Origin: Clitoria ternatea
Lineage: Eukaryota > Streptophyta > Magnoliopsida > Fabales > Fabaceae
Assembly (NCBI GenBank): GCA_037962975.1
Contig: CM075670.1
Coordinates: 83,269,501 to 83,333,500, forward strand
Length of the DNA stretch: 64,000 bases
Reading direction: 5' to 3'
In this document: piece by piece, positions 21,550 to 34,452 of the stretch
How positions within the stretch are numbered: position 1 is the stretch's first letter
Layout: each line of letters opens with the position of its first letter
Notes under the pieces: model-generated
What the model was told of the DNA's origin: nothing
The model's input: only the letters and a program-made list of their open reading frames with translations
Databases searched by the model: none
Translations under genes and position numbers: made by a program

Positions 21550-22849
21550 TGTTAGGGAATCCCTAGTACATGAGCAGCGGAAATACAATGATTCCATAGG
21601 ATTTGCAAAGCGCCGTGTTTCAAAGCACAAGACAAACACACATAAAAAATTTCGTTTTAGGATTATCTCTTGAAGAACACCGAAGCATTCGTAGCCTCGT
21701 CCTTTAGGAGTCCACACGAGCACTCTTACCAGAACCGCAACACTTGCGAACTGCTACTTTGACGGCGTGTAGCTCTTGCAACTTTTGCGAATTTGTGTCT
21801 CACTTTAGTGAACGGCCTATGAGCATCTTATGCTCTATTTATAGGCTTAGGTTAGACCTAATTTTGTTCTCTCTAAAGAGTGGGCTCTTTACTCATTCTA
21901 AATGAGTTAGGCCTAATAGCTTTATTTTAGTCCAACTAAAATAAAACAAAATATTTTTTGATGGGTTTACTCTATGTGTGTGACCCTATAGGTAAAATAC
22001 CTGGTCATATTAATAATAAATTATTTTATTGTTAATATAAAATAAGAGCGGCATCTAGCAATGCATCATTATGTCCGAATATTATTTAATATCAACATAA
22101 CCTATAAGTGATAATTATTTAATATGTTTGTTCCTTTTGTCACGATATCCTAATTGGGCCCAAGGCATGCTCGCATCATACTTGTATGGCCCAATTTATT
22201 TTACTTGATACCAGAGTGGACTTGATCCGAATAAATATCTAATATTTATTCTTTCTAGCATGGCCATGCGTTTTCTTAGTCTTACTACATCAAGTGGCCT
22301 ATAGATATCACTCCTGTCACATAGGAGAGACAAATCCTATCTACATCACTCACATCCCTCTGCATAATTTGTTCATTGCCTAATCACAACCTTTATAGTC
22401 CTGTTGTTATAGAATACGTTTAATTGTATTAAAACAATAAACTCCTCATGTAGGAATTGTAGTGACTTCAGGTCGAAGGACCATATATACCATTATCACA
22501 TTGGGAATCGTTTATGACATTCATGTCATGATCCATGCAACATTCTCATGGTGGGTCTGTCTAGTACATCATTACTCTTAATGTGTACCTGTGTGAAGAC
22601 TTGATATCATCTATATCTATGATTTGTACGATCAGGTCATCAGTACACTCACACACTACTCTCAATGTATTTACATGTCCCCATGTAAATACTTGACTAG
22701 GGACATTTTAGGAATAACTTTCATATGACCTATTACTCCAAGGATAAATACGTTTTAAAACAAATTTAAACTGAAATAATTATTTTATTGATAGGTAGAA
22801 AAATGATACAAATGAAAAAGCATAAAAGCTCATAGTGCATACACCAACA
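21550..22849 (-). mobile_element. Solo LTR, 1300 bp, inserted in Tat RT
   Basis: Plus strand TGTTAGGGAATCCC...ACACCAACA. Flanks ATTTT (21545-21549) and ATTTA (22850-22854) match at 4 of 5 bases. On the minus strand a TATAAAT box at 21843-21837 leaves about 1 kb of U3 and 290 bp of R-U5, proportions usual for a Ty1/copia-type LTR, but there is no interior to prove the class. Confidence 0.75.
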
Positions 22850-22854
22850 ATTTA

Positions 22855-23555
22855 TTTTCATCTTTCGGGTCCATTCGTATTTGGTTGCACCCCGAGAATC
22901 CATCCATAAAGCTCAACACTTGATATCCTGAGGTACCATCTACCAAACAATCAATACTAGGCAAAGGGTAAGGATCCTTAGGACATACCTTATTCAAGTC
23001 GGTGAAATCCATAAACATCCTTCATTTGCCGCTCGTCTTTTTCACCATGACTACATTGGAGATCCAAGTTAGATATTTAACCTCCTGAATGAAATTGGTT
23101 GTCAATAGTTTGTCTGTTTCTTCCTTTATTATTGCTCTTCTGCCCGGACCCAGCTTTCGTTGCTTATATGCTACGGATTTAGAATCAGGGTCAATGTTCA
23201 ATGAATGGCATACAACACTCGGGTCAATTCCTGGCATGTATGATGGGCTCCATGCGAAAAGGTCTGTGTTGGTCTTTAAAAGCACAACCAATGATGCCTC
23301 TAAGTTTTGGTCTAGTACTACACTGATATGGGTGCACTATATGGGATTGGATCCCACATGTACTAACTTCAAGGAATTTACTAGTTGTGGGCATTTGTTC
23401 TCCCTCTCGTCCTTGGGGCTAAACCTTGTTTCCACTTCTACTATAAAAGCCTCTTTGGGTCAGAGACTTTCATGATAAGAATCCCGAGTGACCTCGAGGT
23501 CGACGTAAACAAATCTGATGCGCCTGTCTCCTAGTGGGAATTTCATGGTGAGGTG
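22855..23555 (-). pseudogene. Tat RT, proximal fragment and protease-RT spacer
   Basis: Minus-strand text includes LLKTNTDLFAWSPSYMPGID (the FAW..DMPGI motif before Tat RT), a recognisable RT fingers segment, WISNVVMVKKTSGK, then MFMDFTDLNKVCPKDPYPLP and DGFSGCNQIRMDPKDE. One stop near 23020 separates two open stretches. The upstream part (23555-23300) is the protease-RT spacer (KFPLGDRRIRFVYVD). Would synthesise cDNA; inactive here. Confidence 0.85.
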
Positions 23556-24711
23556 TATAACACCCCTCATTTTCTGTACTCGAATCCTGATGTAATCGTC
23601 ATAATTAAATAATAAAAACACGAGTAAATTTTTCGCGTTCGAAATGTTTTCAAAGTACCATCACGATCACATCAAAACTCGAATCACAGAAAACCAAAGA
23701 GTGAGATTTACTACCCTATAACTGGATCGATAAATAGTTTGCCCATAAAGGTATACAAAATATCAGAGTTTACAGTGGAAGAAGAATGTGTATACCGGGC
23801 TAACGCCTAGTCCCATATATGACGATATGAGAAAAGGCTCGGCAAAGCATGCAAAACACCGAACATAAACCTATTACCATATCCCATTCATGCACATGCA
23901 ACATACGCATGCATTGCCTAAGACAAATATATATATATATCTATACATATATATACATTTGGGGATATTCTCCCGACTATCTCAATCATCAATGAACATC
24001 ATTCAATTTTAATCCTTCTAATACACATCAAATCATCTCTTACATTCTACATATATATTCACCATCCACTATTCAAAGGATTATCTTTATACATATCCAA
24101 ATTCTCTAAATCATCTATATCCTCATAAACAATTCATTCATGATACAAGAACCCATAGATGATGTCGGCCAAGGCACTTCCTCTACCACTATTTACCTTC
24201 ACCAAATCTTTGACTAAAAATCCGAACTCATCCCATGGCAACTTGCATCATAATGCTAAAAAGGAGACCACATGGGAGAGTGAGTTATACATTCAAAATG
24301 ACGAATAATATATATGCATACAAACATCATGTGTGCTTTGCTATAAAATCATTAAATTATTATTCATTCATCATCTCATTATCATAACAGGCATATAAGC
24401 CTCATGAATCGCAATTCATATTATAAACAAGCACAAGCACATATATAATCACATACATAATCACTTTGCCACTCATCAATAAGGGCATTCATAAATTATT
24501 AACATCAATTCATTAAGGCTTCACTCAATACCTCCTCGCAAGGGGTTCTCATCACTCGTGGTCATCCCATCTCAAATGCCATGCTCTTATGGCTAATGCA
24601 CATGTCAACTATTTAAAGCATATGCAACGGATCCGATTTCATATACACGGGTGATCGCAACCACCATAATCAATCATTCGTAATCATTGGTTTCCCGCCT
24701 CGCAAGGGGTA

Positions 24712-26281
24712 TGTTAACCCGGCGATAGCGTCTCAACCGTTCGTTTCTACCACCGGGTTGTTAATTGGTAAGCGCACCAATCGTTTGTAGTTTTTAAAAT
24801 TTAGATATCGTTTCACTGGGATTGAAAGTCCAACAACAACAGTAATTTTCTATTCACTATGGTAAATGTGAAGAAAGTTATAGACAAAAGAATGATTTAT
24901 ATACAATTTATACAGTATTCACAGGATAGCATGATTGAGTAGTTCATGAGCTAAAAAGAAAATAAAAATCTATCTAAAAAGTTGAGTTGTAATCTAGAAT
25001 AGGTAAGATACTTGAGATAAACACAGATAAACAAATTATGTTGGAAATTGGATCTCTAATCTAGAGTAACAATGAGGAACTCAAGACATGCATATTTAAT
25101 CATCAAGTTTAATGTCATTGCAGCTTAAAATCATTATAACCGATCCCTCGTGATATAAATTCTAAGAACTCACCGTAAAGTCCGATCCCTCGTGAGCTTT
25201 CTCAATAAAAACTTGCATTAAGACCTGGCCTTATGGCAACAATGGTTAACAACCCCTATAGAATTGAGATACCAAGGGTATTCCAACTTTTACTTTCGTC
25301 AAAACAAGTTTCAATACAGCATGAATAATCATTCTCCCGTTTGACATTCACACTAATAAAACAAGTTTCAATACACATGAAAATCATTCTCCCGTTTGAC
25401 GTTCATATTAATAAAAGATTGAAATACTAACATGGACTTGAATCATAAACATGCAGAGGTCGAATTCACAACATTATACTCAATAGATTAGTTCACCAAT
25501 TCCAACATAAACAAATTAGTTACATATGGTAAAAGTAGAAACAACACTTATAGAGTTTGACATTATGAAGACGATGGAAACTTCACGATACAACGATCAC
25601 AATACACCACAACACTCTCAAGTATCTAGAAAACTATTCTAGAACTACAAACTCTAAAAGAAATACTCAAAACTCGAGTATAGAAGAGAGGAAAGAACTC
25701 TGAATGCAGAGGATGGGATATGTTGAATGGTGTTGGATGGCCTTATTTATATGGCTGAGAAAGGGTGCTGACGCTACGCGTCAGTGTGACGCTACGCGTC
25801 AGTCCCCTGACTCATCCTCCATTAAACAACTGATAATGGCCACTTCAAATTATTAAATTTGATCATGCTTGGCCACTTGGACGTGTTTCCACTGTATTTT
25901 GGCCATTTGTGCTTAGTGGGGTGGCCCTTGGTACTGAGTGGAGTACCCATTATTGGGTCCAAGTGGAGTGGTTGGCCAAGTTGGAGGTGGAGACCACGCA
26001 GCACTGACGCTACGCGTGGCTGTGACGCGTAGCGTCAGCATCAAAAATAGCTGTTCATGCTACGCGTGGGGTGAGGCTACGCGTCAGCTCCTCTAGTGTA
26101 ATTTTCTCTTGATTTCTTAACTTTTTCACTGCAAAACTAGAGAAAATTGATCAAGGGCAGATTATTTCCAACAACATCCATTTATTGAATTTAAAGCCTA
26201 ATTTTCTAACAAATTAAACTAATTTTTATAATTTTTATGAAATTTTTATTAAAGCTTTTATTGAAAATTTGAGGACTAACA
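24712..26281 (-). mobile_element. Athila-type solo LTR, 1570 bp, target-site duplication GGGTA
   Basis: TGTTAACCCGG...GACTAACA flanked by GGGTA at 24707-24711 and 26282-26286. It is colinear with the Athila LTR at 9183-10737, including the TATA region (minus, 25751-25745) and the ACGCGT pairs at 25774/25792, 26010/26025 and 26060/26077. The sister LTR of the host element has the undisturbed site near 34111-34120, so this insertion came after the LARD-like element. Confidence 0.95.
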
Positions 26282-26316
26282 GGGTATTCTCGATAGCAGC
26301 CTCGCAAGGTGCTTCT

Positions 26317-26740
26317 CGTGATCACAACCACGTTTCAACAATTCTCATAGGTTTCCCGCCTCGCAAGGGGTACTCCCGTCTCATGATCGCAACCATGGGC
26401 ATCATAGGTGCTCGCAAGCCCTTTATCATATCAAATACCAAGTGATCGCAACCACTGGCCCATCATCATACAATGGTCCCCGCAGGGCCTTTCACATTCC
26501 ATAACCAGGTGATCGTAACCACCGGCACAATATCATATCATTATTAAGTTGGTTTCCCGCCTCGCAAGGGGTACTCCCTTCATAGAATCCCGCAGGATCT
26601 TTCATCACCGTGATCGCAACCACAAACATCAATGCTATGCCATGCCACGAATGCAAAATACAATAATGCATATGCCCAACAACCTCGCAAGGATATCTCA
26701 CCCTCTCAATTAGGGATTTAATTTGGCATTTCAATAATTA
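26317..26740 (-). repeat. TGCG-loop hairpin tract, left LTR copy
   Basis: Continuation, after the solo LTR, of the tract described at 34054-34452. It includes CGTGAT-CACA-ACCACG at 26317-26332, where the right LTR has CATGAT-CGCA-ACCATG, so both arms differ and both still pair. Confidence 0.75.
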
Positions 26741-27478
26741 TACATAGTCGTTTATAAAGCCCCTCAAGGAACATCATTTACGTAATTGGCATCTCAATGG
26801 CCACAAATATCATTTCATGACAATCCACACATGGATATCAAAAGCATAGCAAGCATCATCATATTAGTCCACACATAGAATTATTCGAGGCATATTCATC
26901 ATTATTACCACATAATCAACTTATGGATTTTCTCAATATTATTCATTGCCATTGCTTCATCTATACATAAATCGGTGTGGCATCAATGACATTTCATTAT
27001 TACACTCAACCCACATATACAAGATCTCACTTGCTTTACACCCATAAGGGTATATCACAATTTATAAGAATAATATTCGCCCTATTTCTCAAGGGAATAC
27101 TCACAACATCATTCATTACCACATCCTACCGTCATCATTTCCGGTTCACCGATTTATAACTAGTGCTATGTCATATAACTGTTCACTCCCTACTTTCATA
27201 ATCACTTTCGGGTGTATCTCACAACCCCATCATTATATCCTATTTGCCATTCTTTTATATTCCGTCTTGGTGGTCAACGTGTGTGTTTCTCATTATGTAT
27301 ATTAAAGGCATTAACAAGTTATCTCAACATTTTAATCACTATTCAACACCACCTTATTATGTCATTAATATATATATCCCTAAAATTTCCCTTAATCATC
27401 TTACATTTTAAGGAAAAAAGGCCCAATACCATCAGAACCGAGAAAAGAATGGAAAATAATTCCATCAAGGGGCTCACT

Positions 27479-28374
27479 CGCTCAAGCGAGACCCACATTC
27501 GCTTAAGCGAGACAGCCCAACTCGCTTGAGCGCCATTACTCGCTCGGGCAAAATCACACCAGTATCTATTTTCCATGTTGCTCGCTTAAGCGAGACACTA
27601 CACACTCAGCCACTCGCTCAGGTGGAATTGTTCCAGTAACCATTCCCTCCAGCACACGCTTGAGCGAGGCATCCAGTCGCTTAAGCGGAAACCGACCAGA
27701 GGCCATCCTTCCCTTCCACACTCGCTCACTCGGCGAGGCTTCCCATCACTCGGTTTTTCACTAGGTGAACTTATTCCAGAACCGATTCCTCTCGTTCGGT
27801 CTTGCACTCGGCTAAATAATTCCAAGACCGATTCCACACTCGCTCGGTCTTTCACTCGGCAAATTATCCCAAAACCGACTCGTCTCTTGATCGGTCTTTC
27901 ACTCGACAAATTACTTCAAAACCGACTCCCCTCGATCGGTATTTCACTCCGCAAGTTATTTCAAAACCGATTCCTTTCTCTTTCACTCGAGCGAAGTTAT
28001 TCCAGAGTACATTTGGAAAGACTCACACCGTATATCCCCATCGGTGCCATCCCCCTCGGAATTACACACTCGGAGGCACTCCACTCGGAACGAGTTACAC
28101 TGAACTCAGAAATTCCCCACTCGAAACTCCACTGCCCGGAATATCATACTGGGAGACCTTTCACTCGAAATTATATCCACTTCCTCACTCGGGAGGTCCT
28201 GTCTTGGACATAGCTCACTCGGAATTTCACTCGGAAATTCACCACATCATGAAATTATTTTCTAAAACTCCCGCTCGATCGGAAATCTCACTCGCCTGGG
28301 CAAAATTGGCCCAGAGGCCATTATACTGATACAGGGGATTCTCGCTTGAGCGAGAATCCATCTCGCTTGAGCGA
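27479..28374 (-). repeat. Paired CGCTTGAGCG-type array in the left LTR, with a 52-56 bp tandem block
   Basis: Palindromes at 27479/27500 (21 bp), 27523, 27541, 27583, 27657/27678 (21 bp), 28272/28293 (21 bp) and 28343/28364 (21 bp). Between them (27760-27990) about five units of 52-56 bp repeat the phrase CTCGGTCTTTCACTCGGCAA plus AAAACCGATTCC. Confidence 0.88.
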
Positions 28375-30295
28375 GATTATCAGATCATGCGCAGAAAACA
28401 TAGGAATTCACAACCTAACTTACCAAAATCTATTCAAAGCCAATCTGACTAAATTCCATACTTCATATGCCTCATAATAGACATTTAAAACTTGTCTCAA
28501 ATATTCATACACAACAATTTCTATTCTAAGTCATTTACCACATTAAAATTTAACTCATCATCATCACACATTTAGATACACATTTCCATGATAATCATCA
28601 CCTATTCTTATATATCATCCTCATAATCAACAATTGCCATTCATATTTCAATATATACATATATATATATATATGGCAAGGCAAGCATGCGTACAAAACA
28701 CATACATCAATCACTCTCAATTTACTCATGCAATTTGAATGTAAACTCCTCTCCTACCTCGAGGGAAGAGCCAAAACGGTTCCAATGCTCCGAATGCTCC
28801 ATCGCATCACCTGAAATACGATCTATATACCATACACAAGTATATTCATATAATCATTAACCATCATACTCTAAACATTTGTTAGCTTATCATAAAGCTC
28901 AACCTCAAGTCTTAGACTTGGTAAACACCAAGTTATGCAGTTGTGTTAGGCTTCGGGAATTCCTTTCCCAAAGCCAAGATCCTCTAGATCTTAAAGACTA
29001 ACTAAACCCAATAACATCATCATCTCATCCATTCCATAATGCAACCTCAAATCACCTTAATCCTTCAAACATCATCATTATCACTAAATATTCAACTGAG
29101 CTCTCATATCCTTCAATAACCATAATTAATTAACCACATTTAAATGGCACATCACAAGTGATCTAGAACCTCATCTAGTCACAATCACATCATACCAATC
29201 CCTCACATTTCATATTTATAACAACACTCATCATTAAATGTCACCTATTAATCATTCAATTCAACCTTTTAAGCTATATTATATTTATTTCCCCAAATTC
29301 TTAGGGCTAGGGTTTCCATCAAAACCCAACAACATTTACCCATGCTTATTAATCACCATCAATGACCATCTTTCATCATTAATATCATTCTCTAATATCA
29401 TTAAACCTACATTTTACTCACATTCCACACTTTCCCTAAATTATTAGAGTTAGGGTTTCACTAAAACCCAACAACACTCATTAATACCTATTTATTTCTC
29501 ATCACCTTCCAACATTAATCTTAAGTGCCCTATTAAATGTTCATAAAGGCTCACATTTAAGCTACCCCACCTTAGGGTTTCCACATTAATGCTCTCCCAA
29601 CAATCCCCCAGTCAATAAATACTCTCCCAAATACCAAGAACCCAAAATCTAGGGCATAAAGCTCATGAAAAATGATGAGGGACTTACCTTAACCAAGAGA
29701 CAACCATGAGCTTCCAAAAGAGGGAGAGAGAACCACACGAAAATATGAAGAAAAGAGGAGAAAATTCTAGCCACAAGCTTCTCCTTCAAGCTTCCATGAA
29801 AACGAAAATGGTGGAGGAGAAGAAGGCTCCACATGGCTTAGGTTTTCGAAGAGAAGGGTGGAGAGGAAAGAAGAAGAAGAGATGAGGAAAAAAGAATAAG
29901 GAGGATGAGAAGAAGTAACGTGAAGCATAAGAGAGGAAGAAGGGTTTATGTTTTAATATTTTTGCTTCACATTAAAATTTCACCGTTTTATAATAAACAG
30001 GCTCATAGTTCGGGCTCAATACATTATCTAAAAATTATTCTGAATATAGATTCGGATTCCCAATAACATTCTTAACAGCCCTGACCAATGGCATCTCAAT
30101 TGGAGATACTTGGTCCGACACCCATATTCTAATCGGGTATAATTTTGTCTCCTTAAATCTCAGTAAATCATAAATATCCACAATAAATCCCAATTTAATT
30201 ATTCCTATATTTTTGGGACACAAATCCACTCATATACAATTATTTATTATTCAGTCTCCTCAATTATTCATTTTTATAAAATTCGGGATGTTACA

Positions 30296-30304
30296 ATCCA
30301 CCTC
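30296..30304 (-). other. Polypurine tract (probable)
   Basis: GAGGTGGAT on the minus strand directly before the 3' LTR. It primes plus-strand cDNA synthesis in LTR elements. Short and with two T, so possibly decayed. Confidence 0.5.
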
Positions 30305-32780
30305 ATCTAAAAAGAATTTCGTCCTCGAAATTCAGCATGGATATACATATCACAAGGCCATACCTCAGGCCTCACATCAACAAGATTCAACGATACCATA
30401 AAATAACATTAGACTTTCCAAAGTCCATCAAAACATGTTAATCACCACTTCATCATTCTTAACATAAAATTTCCACATCAAGTGTGTCATATATCATCAA
30501 TTACAACTTACCCAACAGAGCTCACAGGTTTATACTTAGTATGACTAGATAGGCTCAATACATTCACCATAAGCAGTTACAATCCCTACACCTGCCCGAC
30601 CTATGTGTTGCTGCATCCGACATACAGGAAGGCATCCCAATCCCGTAGTGGTTACCACAAACACATAAAGTCGGCGCATAAGTGCATGTCGCCACAATGC
30701 CTATGGCATGTAAGGCCATATCGGGACCAGTACTATGTATTCCCATTGCTCATATTGGTCACACATATTCAAGCGATACCAGTCCATATAAGACTTGGTG
30801 ACAATCTTCACTAGTCCACAACTAACATATTCATATTTCCTTATCATTCTATAATTAATTCGGCATAAATCATGTCATATCAATCATTAAATCTTAATTA
30901 ACTTCACCATCAATCGGTGTACCAATCATATATTTTCAATCATCACAAAATAAATACCCTGTCCTCAGGCTTCATCCATCCAAAACCATGCTCAAATAGC
31001 CAAAAATTCTTATCTCACTTACATATTTGTTGGCTATAAATCAATTCAAGCCTTAAAAGATTCACCAAACTCTTATCAAGTAGGCTACTTAATCGAATAA
31101 TGAGCTTTCACATTAGGAATTCTCCTCATAGATCACACTAAAGTCCATGAATTGGACCTACACCTCATATAAACAACATCACTATGTGCTTTCTACCATC
31201 AATATAGAACCCTTCAAATAAAGTAGGAGGTAATGACATGATTAAATTTCTATTCACCGATTCACAATCACATGTCATCTCTAAATCATATCGTCATCCA
31301 TAATTATTCCATTGATCATAATCTCTAAGGCACACAGTTTAACCCAAGATCATATAATAAAACTTTCATCATGGCCGAAGCTAAATCATACCTCAAATTC
31401 AATCATCATTATTCACCAAATACTTAGAGGTTACATTCATTTTTCGTATTTCATCATATATCAGCTCTAGCTTCAACAACATATTTCACAATTAATTTCG
31501 TTATGGCTCAACCATTCATAAGGTTTGATCAATCAATAGACTTAGGAAGTCTAAGGGTTACCTAGTACCCGTTGTGGAATACTCCCATAATATCCAGTCA
31601 TCATTAAATATGGCTCATAAAAACAACATGGAGCCTAGACCGCCATAGGGTCTATTAAATTAATTCTCTACAACAATTGATCATACAAGATCATACCAAG
31701 TCAATCTAGGTCATCACACCTAGTGGGTTAAAATCAAATCAATTATTCACTCAGTTTTCACACACAAAACCGAGACATAACCCTGATCATGAGCCAATAT
31801 AATTTCACAGTCATAATCTTGTCACATATCCATGTCCCAATCTAGGGAAATACAACAAATCACTTATATCATACAACATATAGGGTTCTTGTGCCAAAGG
31901 ATATGAAATTCATCCTTCACAAATGGCATAATCAATCATTTAGATTCAAACATACCCATACTAGGGAATTATTCAATATCATCCATCTAATTAACTCAAA
32001 CATATGAGTTCCATTTTCATTTAATAAGCACTCCTTGGCTAGACGCCACAGGAATAGTGCATATAAGAGACCTAACCAACAATTTATATTCAAGGTGCAT
32101 ACACACATCAAGGTCTCAACATATATGTCTACCACTATATCAATTCACTTCTCAATATTCTCTACCCATGATCAACACATGGCATAAAATCATCATCATA
32201 TCAATTTATATCTCATATTTCATATTCATCAACTCATCTTTCATGTCTTATATTCATCAATTCTAATATTTCATTTCCATGATCACATTCAATCATGGAT
32301 CCATCATCAATTCAATTTTCATTTTATATATCAACATCAATGCACAATAACAATGTATTCGTCATTTGAATGTAATAGGGTAAGGAACTTGGTCGGACTT
32401 ACACAAATAAATACATCAATCATAGAGGAAATTCATTCACTCATATTCAATCTCATAATTCATTCATGATTATAATATGAGCAACTAGGCTCCACAAATG
32501 CATCATACAACCTCAATGATAAAGGATATACTCTCATAAGCATCAATTATATCTTCTGAATTATAATCTCACAAAAGTCATCAAATAGCATCACTCACAA
32601 CTCAATATTAATGATTCATAATAATTCTCAATAAGCAATAATGCTCTTATAATCAATTCATATTTCTTAGACAACTAGTTATTCACAAGTCCATATAAGG
32701 CAATCAATATCTTAACATATCATCATTCTCTAGATAATTATCATTCTTAAATCTATACAAAACAACCATATTCCAATAAT

Positions 32781-32918
32781 GAGCATCTCGCTCCAAAGAT
32801 CACCATAAATATCTCACCATTGAGCAATCATGCTCCAATCATCCATAATATCAATTCCTCACTGAGCAGCCATGCTCTGGTAGTAACCAATAACTCCAAT
32901 TTAGAGCAAACTATGCTC
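32781..32918 (-). repeat. Four GAGCA/TGCTC inverted repeats at 40-42 bp intervals beside the primer site
   Basis: GAGCATCTCGCTC (32781), GAGCAATCATGCTC (32822), GAGCAGCCATGCTC (32864), GAGCAAACTATGCTC (32904). Steps are 41, 42 and 40 bp. Loops change; the GAGC/GCTC arms do not. The last one overlaps the primer binding site. Two weaker copies lie at about 32479 and 32633. Confidence 0.85.
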
Positions 32919-32926
32919 TGATACCA
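32915..32926 (-). other. Primer binding site, initiator tRNA-Met type
   Basis: TGGTATCAGAGC on the minus strand, three bases from the 5' LTR, a perfect 12-nt match to the standard plant retrotransposon iMet site. Confidence 0.93.
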
Positions 32927-34053
32927 GATTATAACACCCCTGATTTTTTGTACTCAAATCCCGATGTAATCGTCATAATTAAATAATAAAAACATGAGTA
33001 AATTTTTCGTGTTCGAAATATTTTCAAAGTACCATCACGATCACATCAAAACTCGAATCACAGAAAACCAAAGAGTGAGATTTACTACCCTATAACTGGA
33101 TCGATAAATAGTTTGCCCATAAAGGTATACAAAATATCAGAGTTTACAGTGGAAGAAGAATGTGTATACCGGGCTAACGCCTAGTCCCATATATGACGAT
33201 ATGAGAAAAGGCTCGGCAAAGCATGCAAAACACCGAACATAAACCTATTACCATATCCCATTCATGCACATGCAACATACGCATACATTGCCTAAGACAA
33301 ATATATATATCTATACATATATATACATTCGGGGATATTCTCCCGACTATCTCAATCATCAATGAACATCATTCAATTTTAATCCTTCTAATACACATCA
33401 AATCATCTCTTACATTCTACATATATATTCACCATCCACAATTCAAAGGATTATCTTTATACATATCCAAATTCTCTAAATCATCTATATCCTCATAAAC
33501 AATTCATTCATGATACAAGAACCCATAGATGATACCGGCCAAGGCACTTCCTCTACCACTATTTACCTTCACCAAATCTTTGACTAAAAATTCAAACTCA
33601 TCCCATGGCAACCTGCATCACAATGCTAAAAAGGAGACCACATGGGAGAGTGAGTTATACATTCAAAATGACGAATAATATATATATATATATATATATA
33701 TTGTGATCATGTGTATATGCATACAAACATCATGTATGCTTTTCTATAAAATCATTAAATTATCATTCATTCATCATCTCATTATCATAACAGGCATATA
33801 AGCCTCATGAATCGCAATTCATATTATAAACAAGCACAAGCGCATATACAATCACATACATAATCACTTTGCCACTCATTAATAAGGGCATTCATAAATT
33901 ATCAACATCAATTCATTAAGGCTTCACTCAATACCTCCTTGCAAGGGGTTCTCATCACTCATGGTCATCCCATCTCAATTGCCATGCTTTTATGGCTAAT
34001 GCACATGTCAACTGTTTAATGCATATGCAACGGATCCGATTTCATATCAACGG

Positions 34054-34452
34054 GTGATCGCAACCACCATAATCAATCATTCATAATCATTGGTTTCCCG
34101 CCTCGTAAGGGGTACTCCCGATAGCAGCCTCGCAAGGTGCTTCTCATGATCGCAACCATGTTTCAACAATTCTCATAGGTTTCCTGCCTCGTAAGGGGTA
34201 CTCCCGCCTTATGATCGTAACCATGGGCATCATAGGTGCTCGTAAGCCCTTTATCATATCAAATACCAAGTGATCGCAACCACTGACCCATCATCATACA
34301 ATGGTCCCCGCAGGGCCTTTCACATTCCATAACTAGGTGATCGCAACCACCGGCACAATATCATATCATCATCAAGTTGGTTTCCCGCCTCGCAAGGGGT
34401 ACTCCCTTCATAGAATCCCGCAGGATCTTTCATCACTGTGATCGCAACCACA
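34054..34452 (-). repeat. TGCG-loop hairpin tract with changing outer base pairs
   Basis: Written on the plus strand: GGTGAT-CGCA-ACCACC (34053), CATGAT-CGCA-ACCATG (34145), AGTGAT-CGCA-ACCACT (34269), GGTGAT-CGCA-ACCACC (34336), TGTGAT-CGCA-ACCACA (34437). The outer pair is G-C, C-G, A-T, G-C, T-A. The inner A/C mismatch on this strand becomes G.U on the sense (minus) strand. CCT-CGCA-AGG hairpins (for example GCAGCCTCGCAAGGTGC, 34124) alternate with them. Confidence 0.85.

Larger units (their letters stand above)
23556..30295 (-). repeat. 3' LTR of the LARD-like element, carrying a solo LTR
   Basis: Plus strand TATAACACCCC...CGGGATGTTACA. Net of the nested Athila LTR (24712-26281) and its extra target copy it is about 5165 bp and colinear with 32930-38116, by eye about 95-97% identical. 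TATA on the minus strand at 29993-29987, a splice donor GTAAGT at 29687-29682, then the hairpin and palindrome modules. U3 is thus only about 300 bp, with nearly 4.9 kb downstream of TATA. The 108-codon ORF at 27887-28213 runs through the palindrome array and is probably not a gene. Confidence 0.9.
30296..32929 (-). other. Non-coding interior of the LARD-like element
   Basis: 2634 bp with no ORF above about 70 codons and no gag, protease, RT, RNase H or integrase similarity in any frame. Next to the left LTR the minus strand reads GAATTTCGAGGACGAAATTC then a TTTTTAGATGAGGTGGAT purine-rich tail, which from memory is the usual end of Tekay-type polyprotein regions. This suggests derivation from such an element by loss of its genes. 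Confidence 0.8.
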
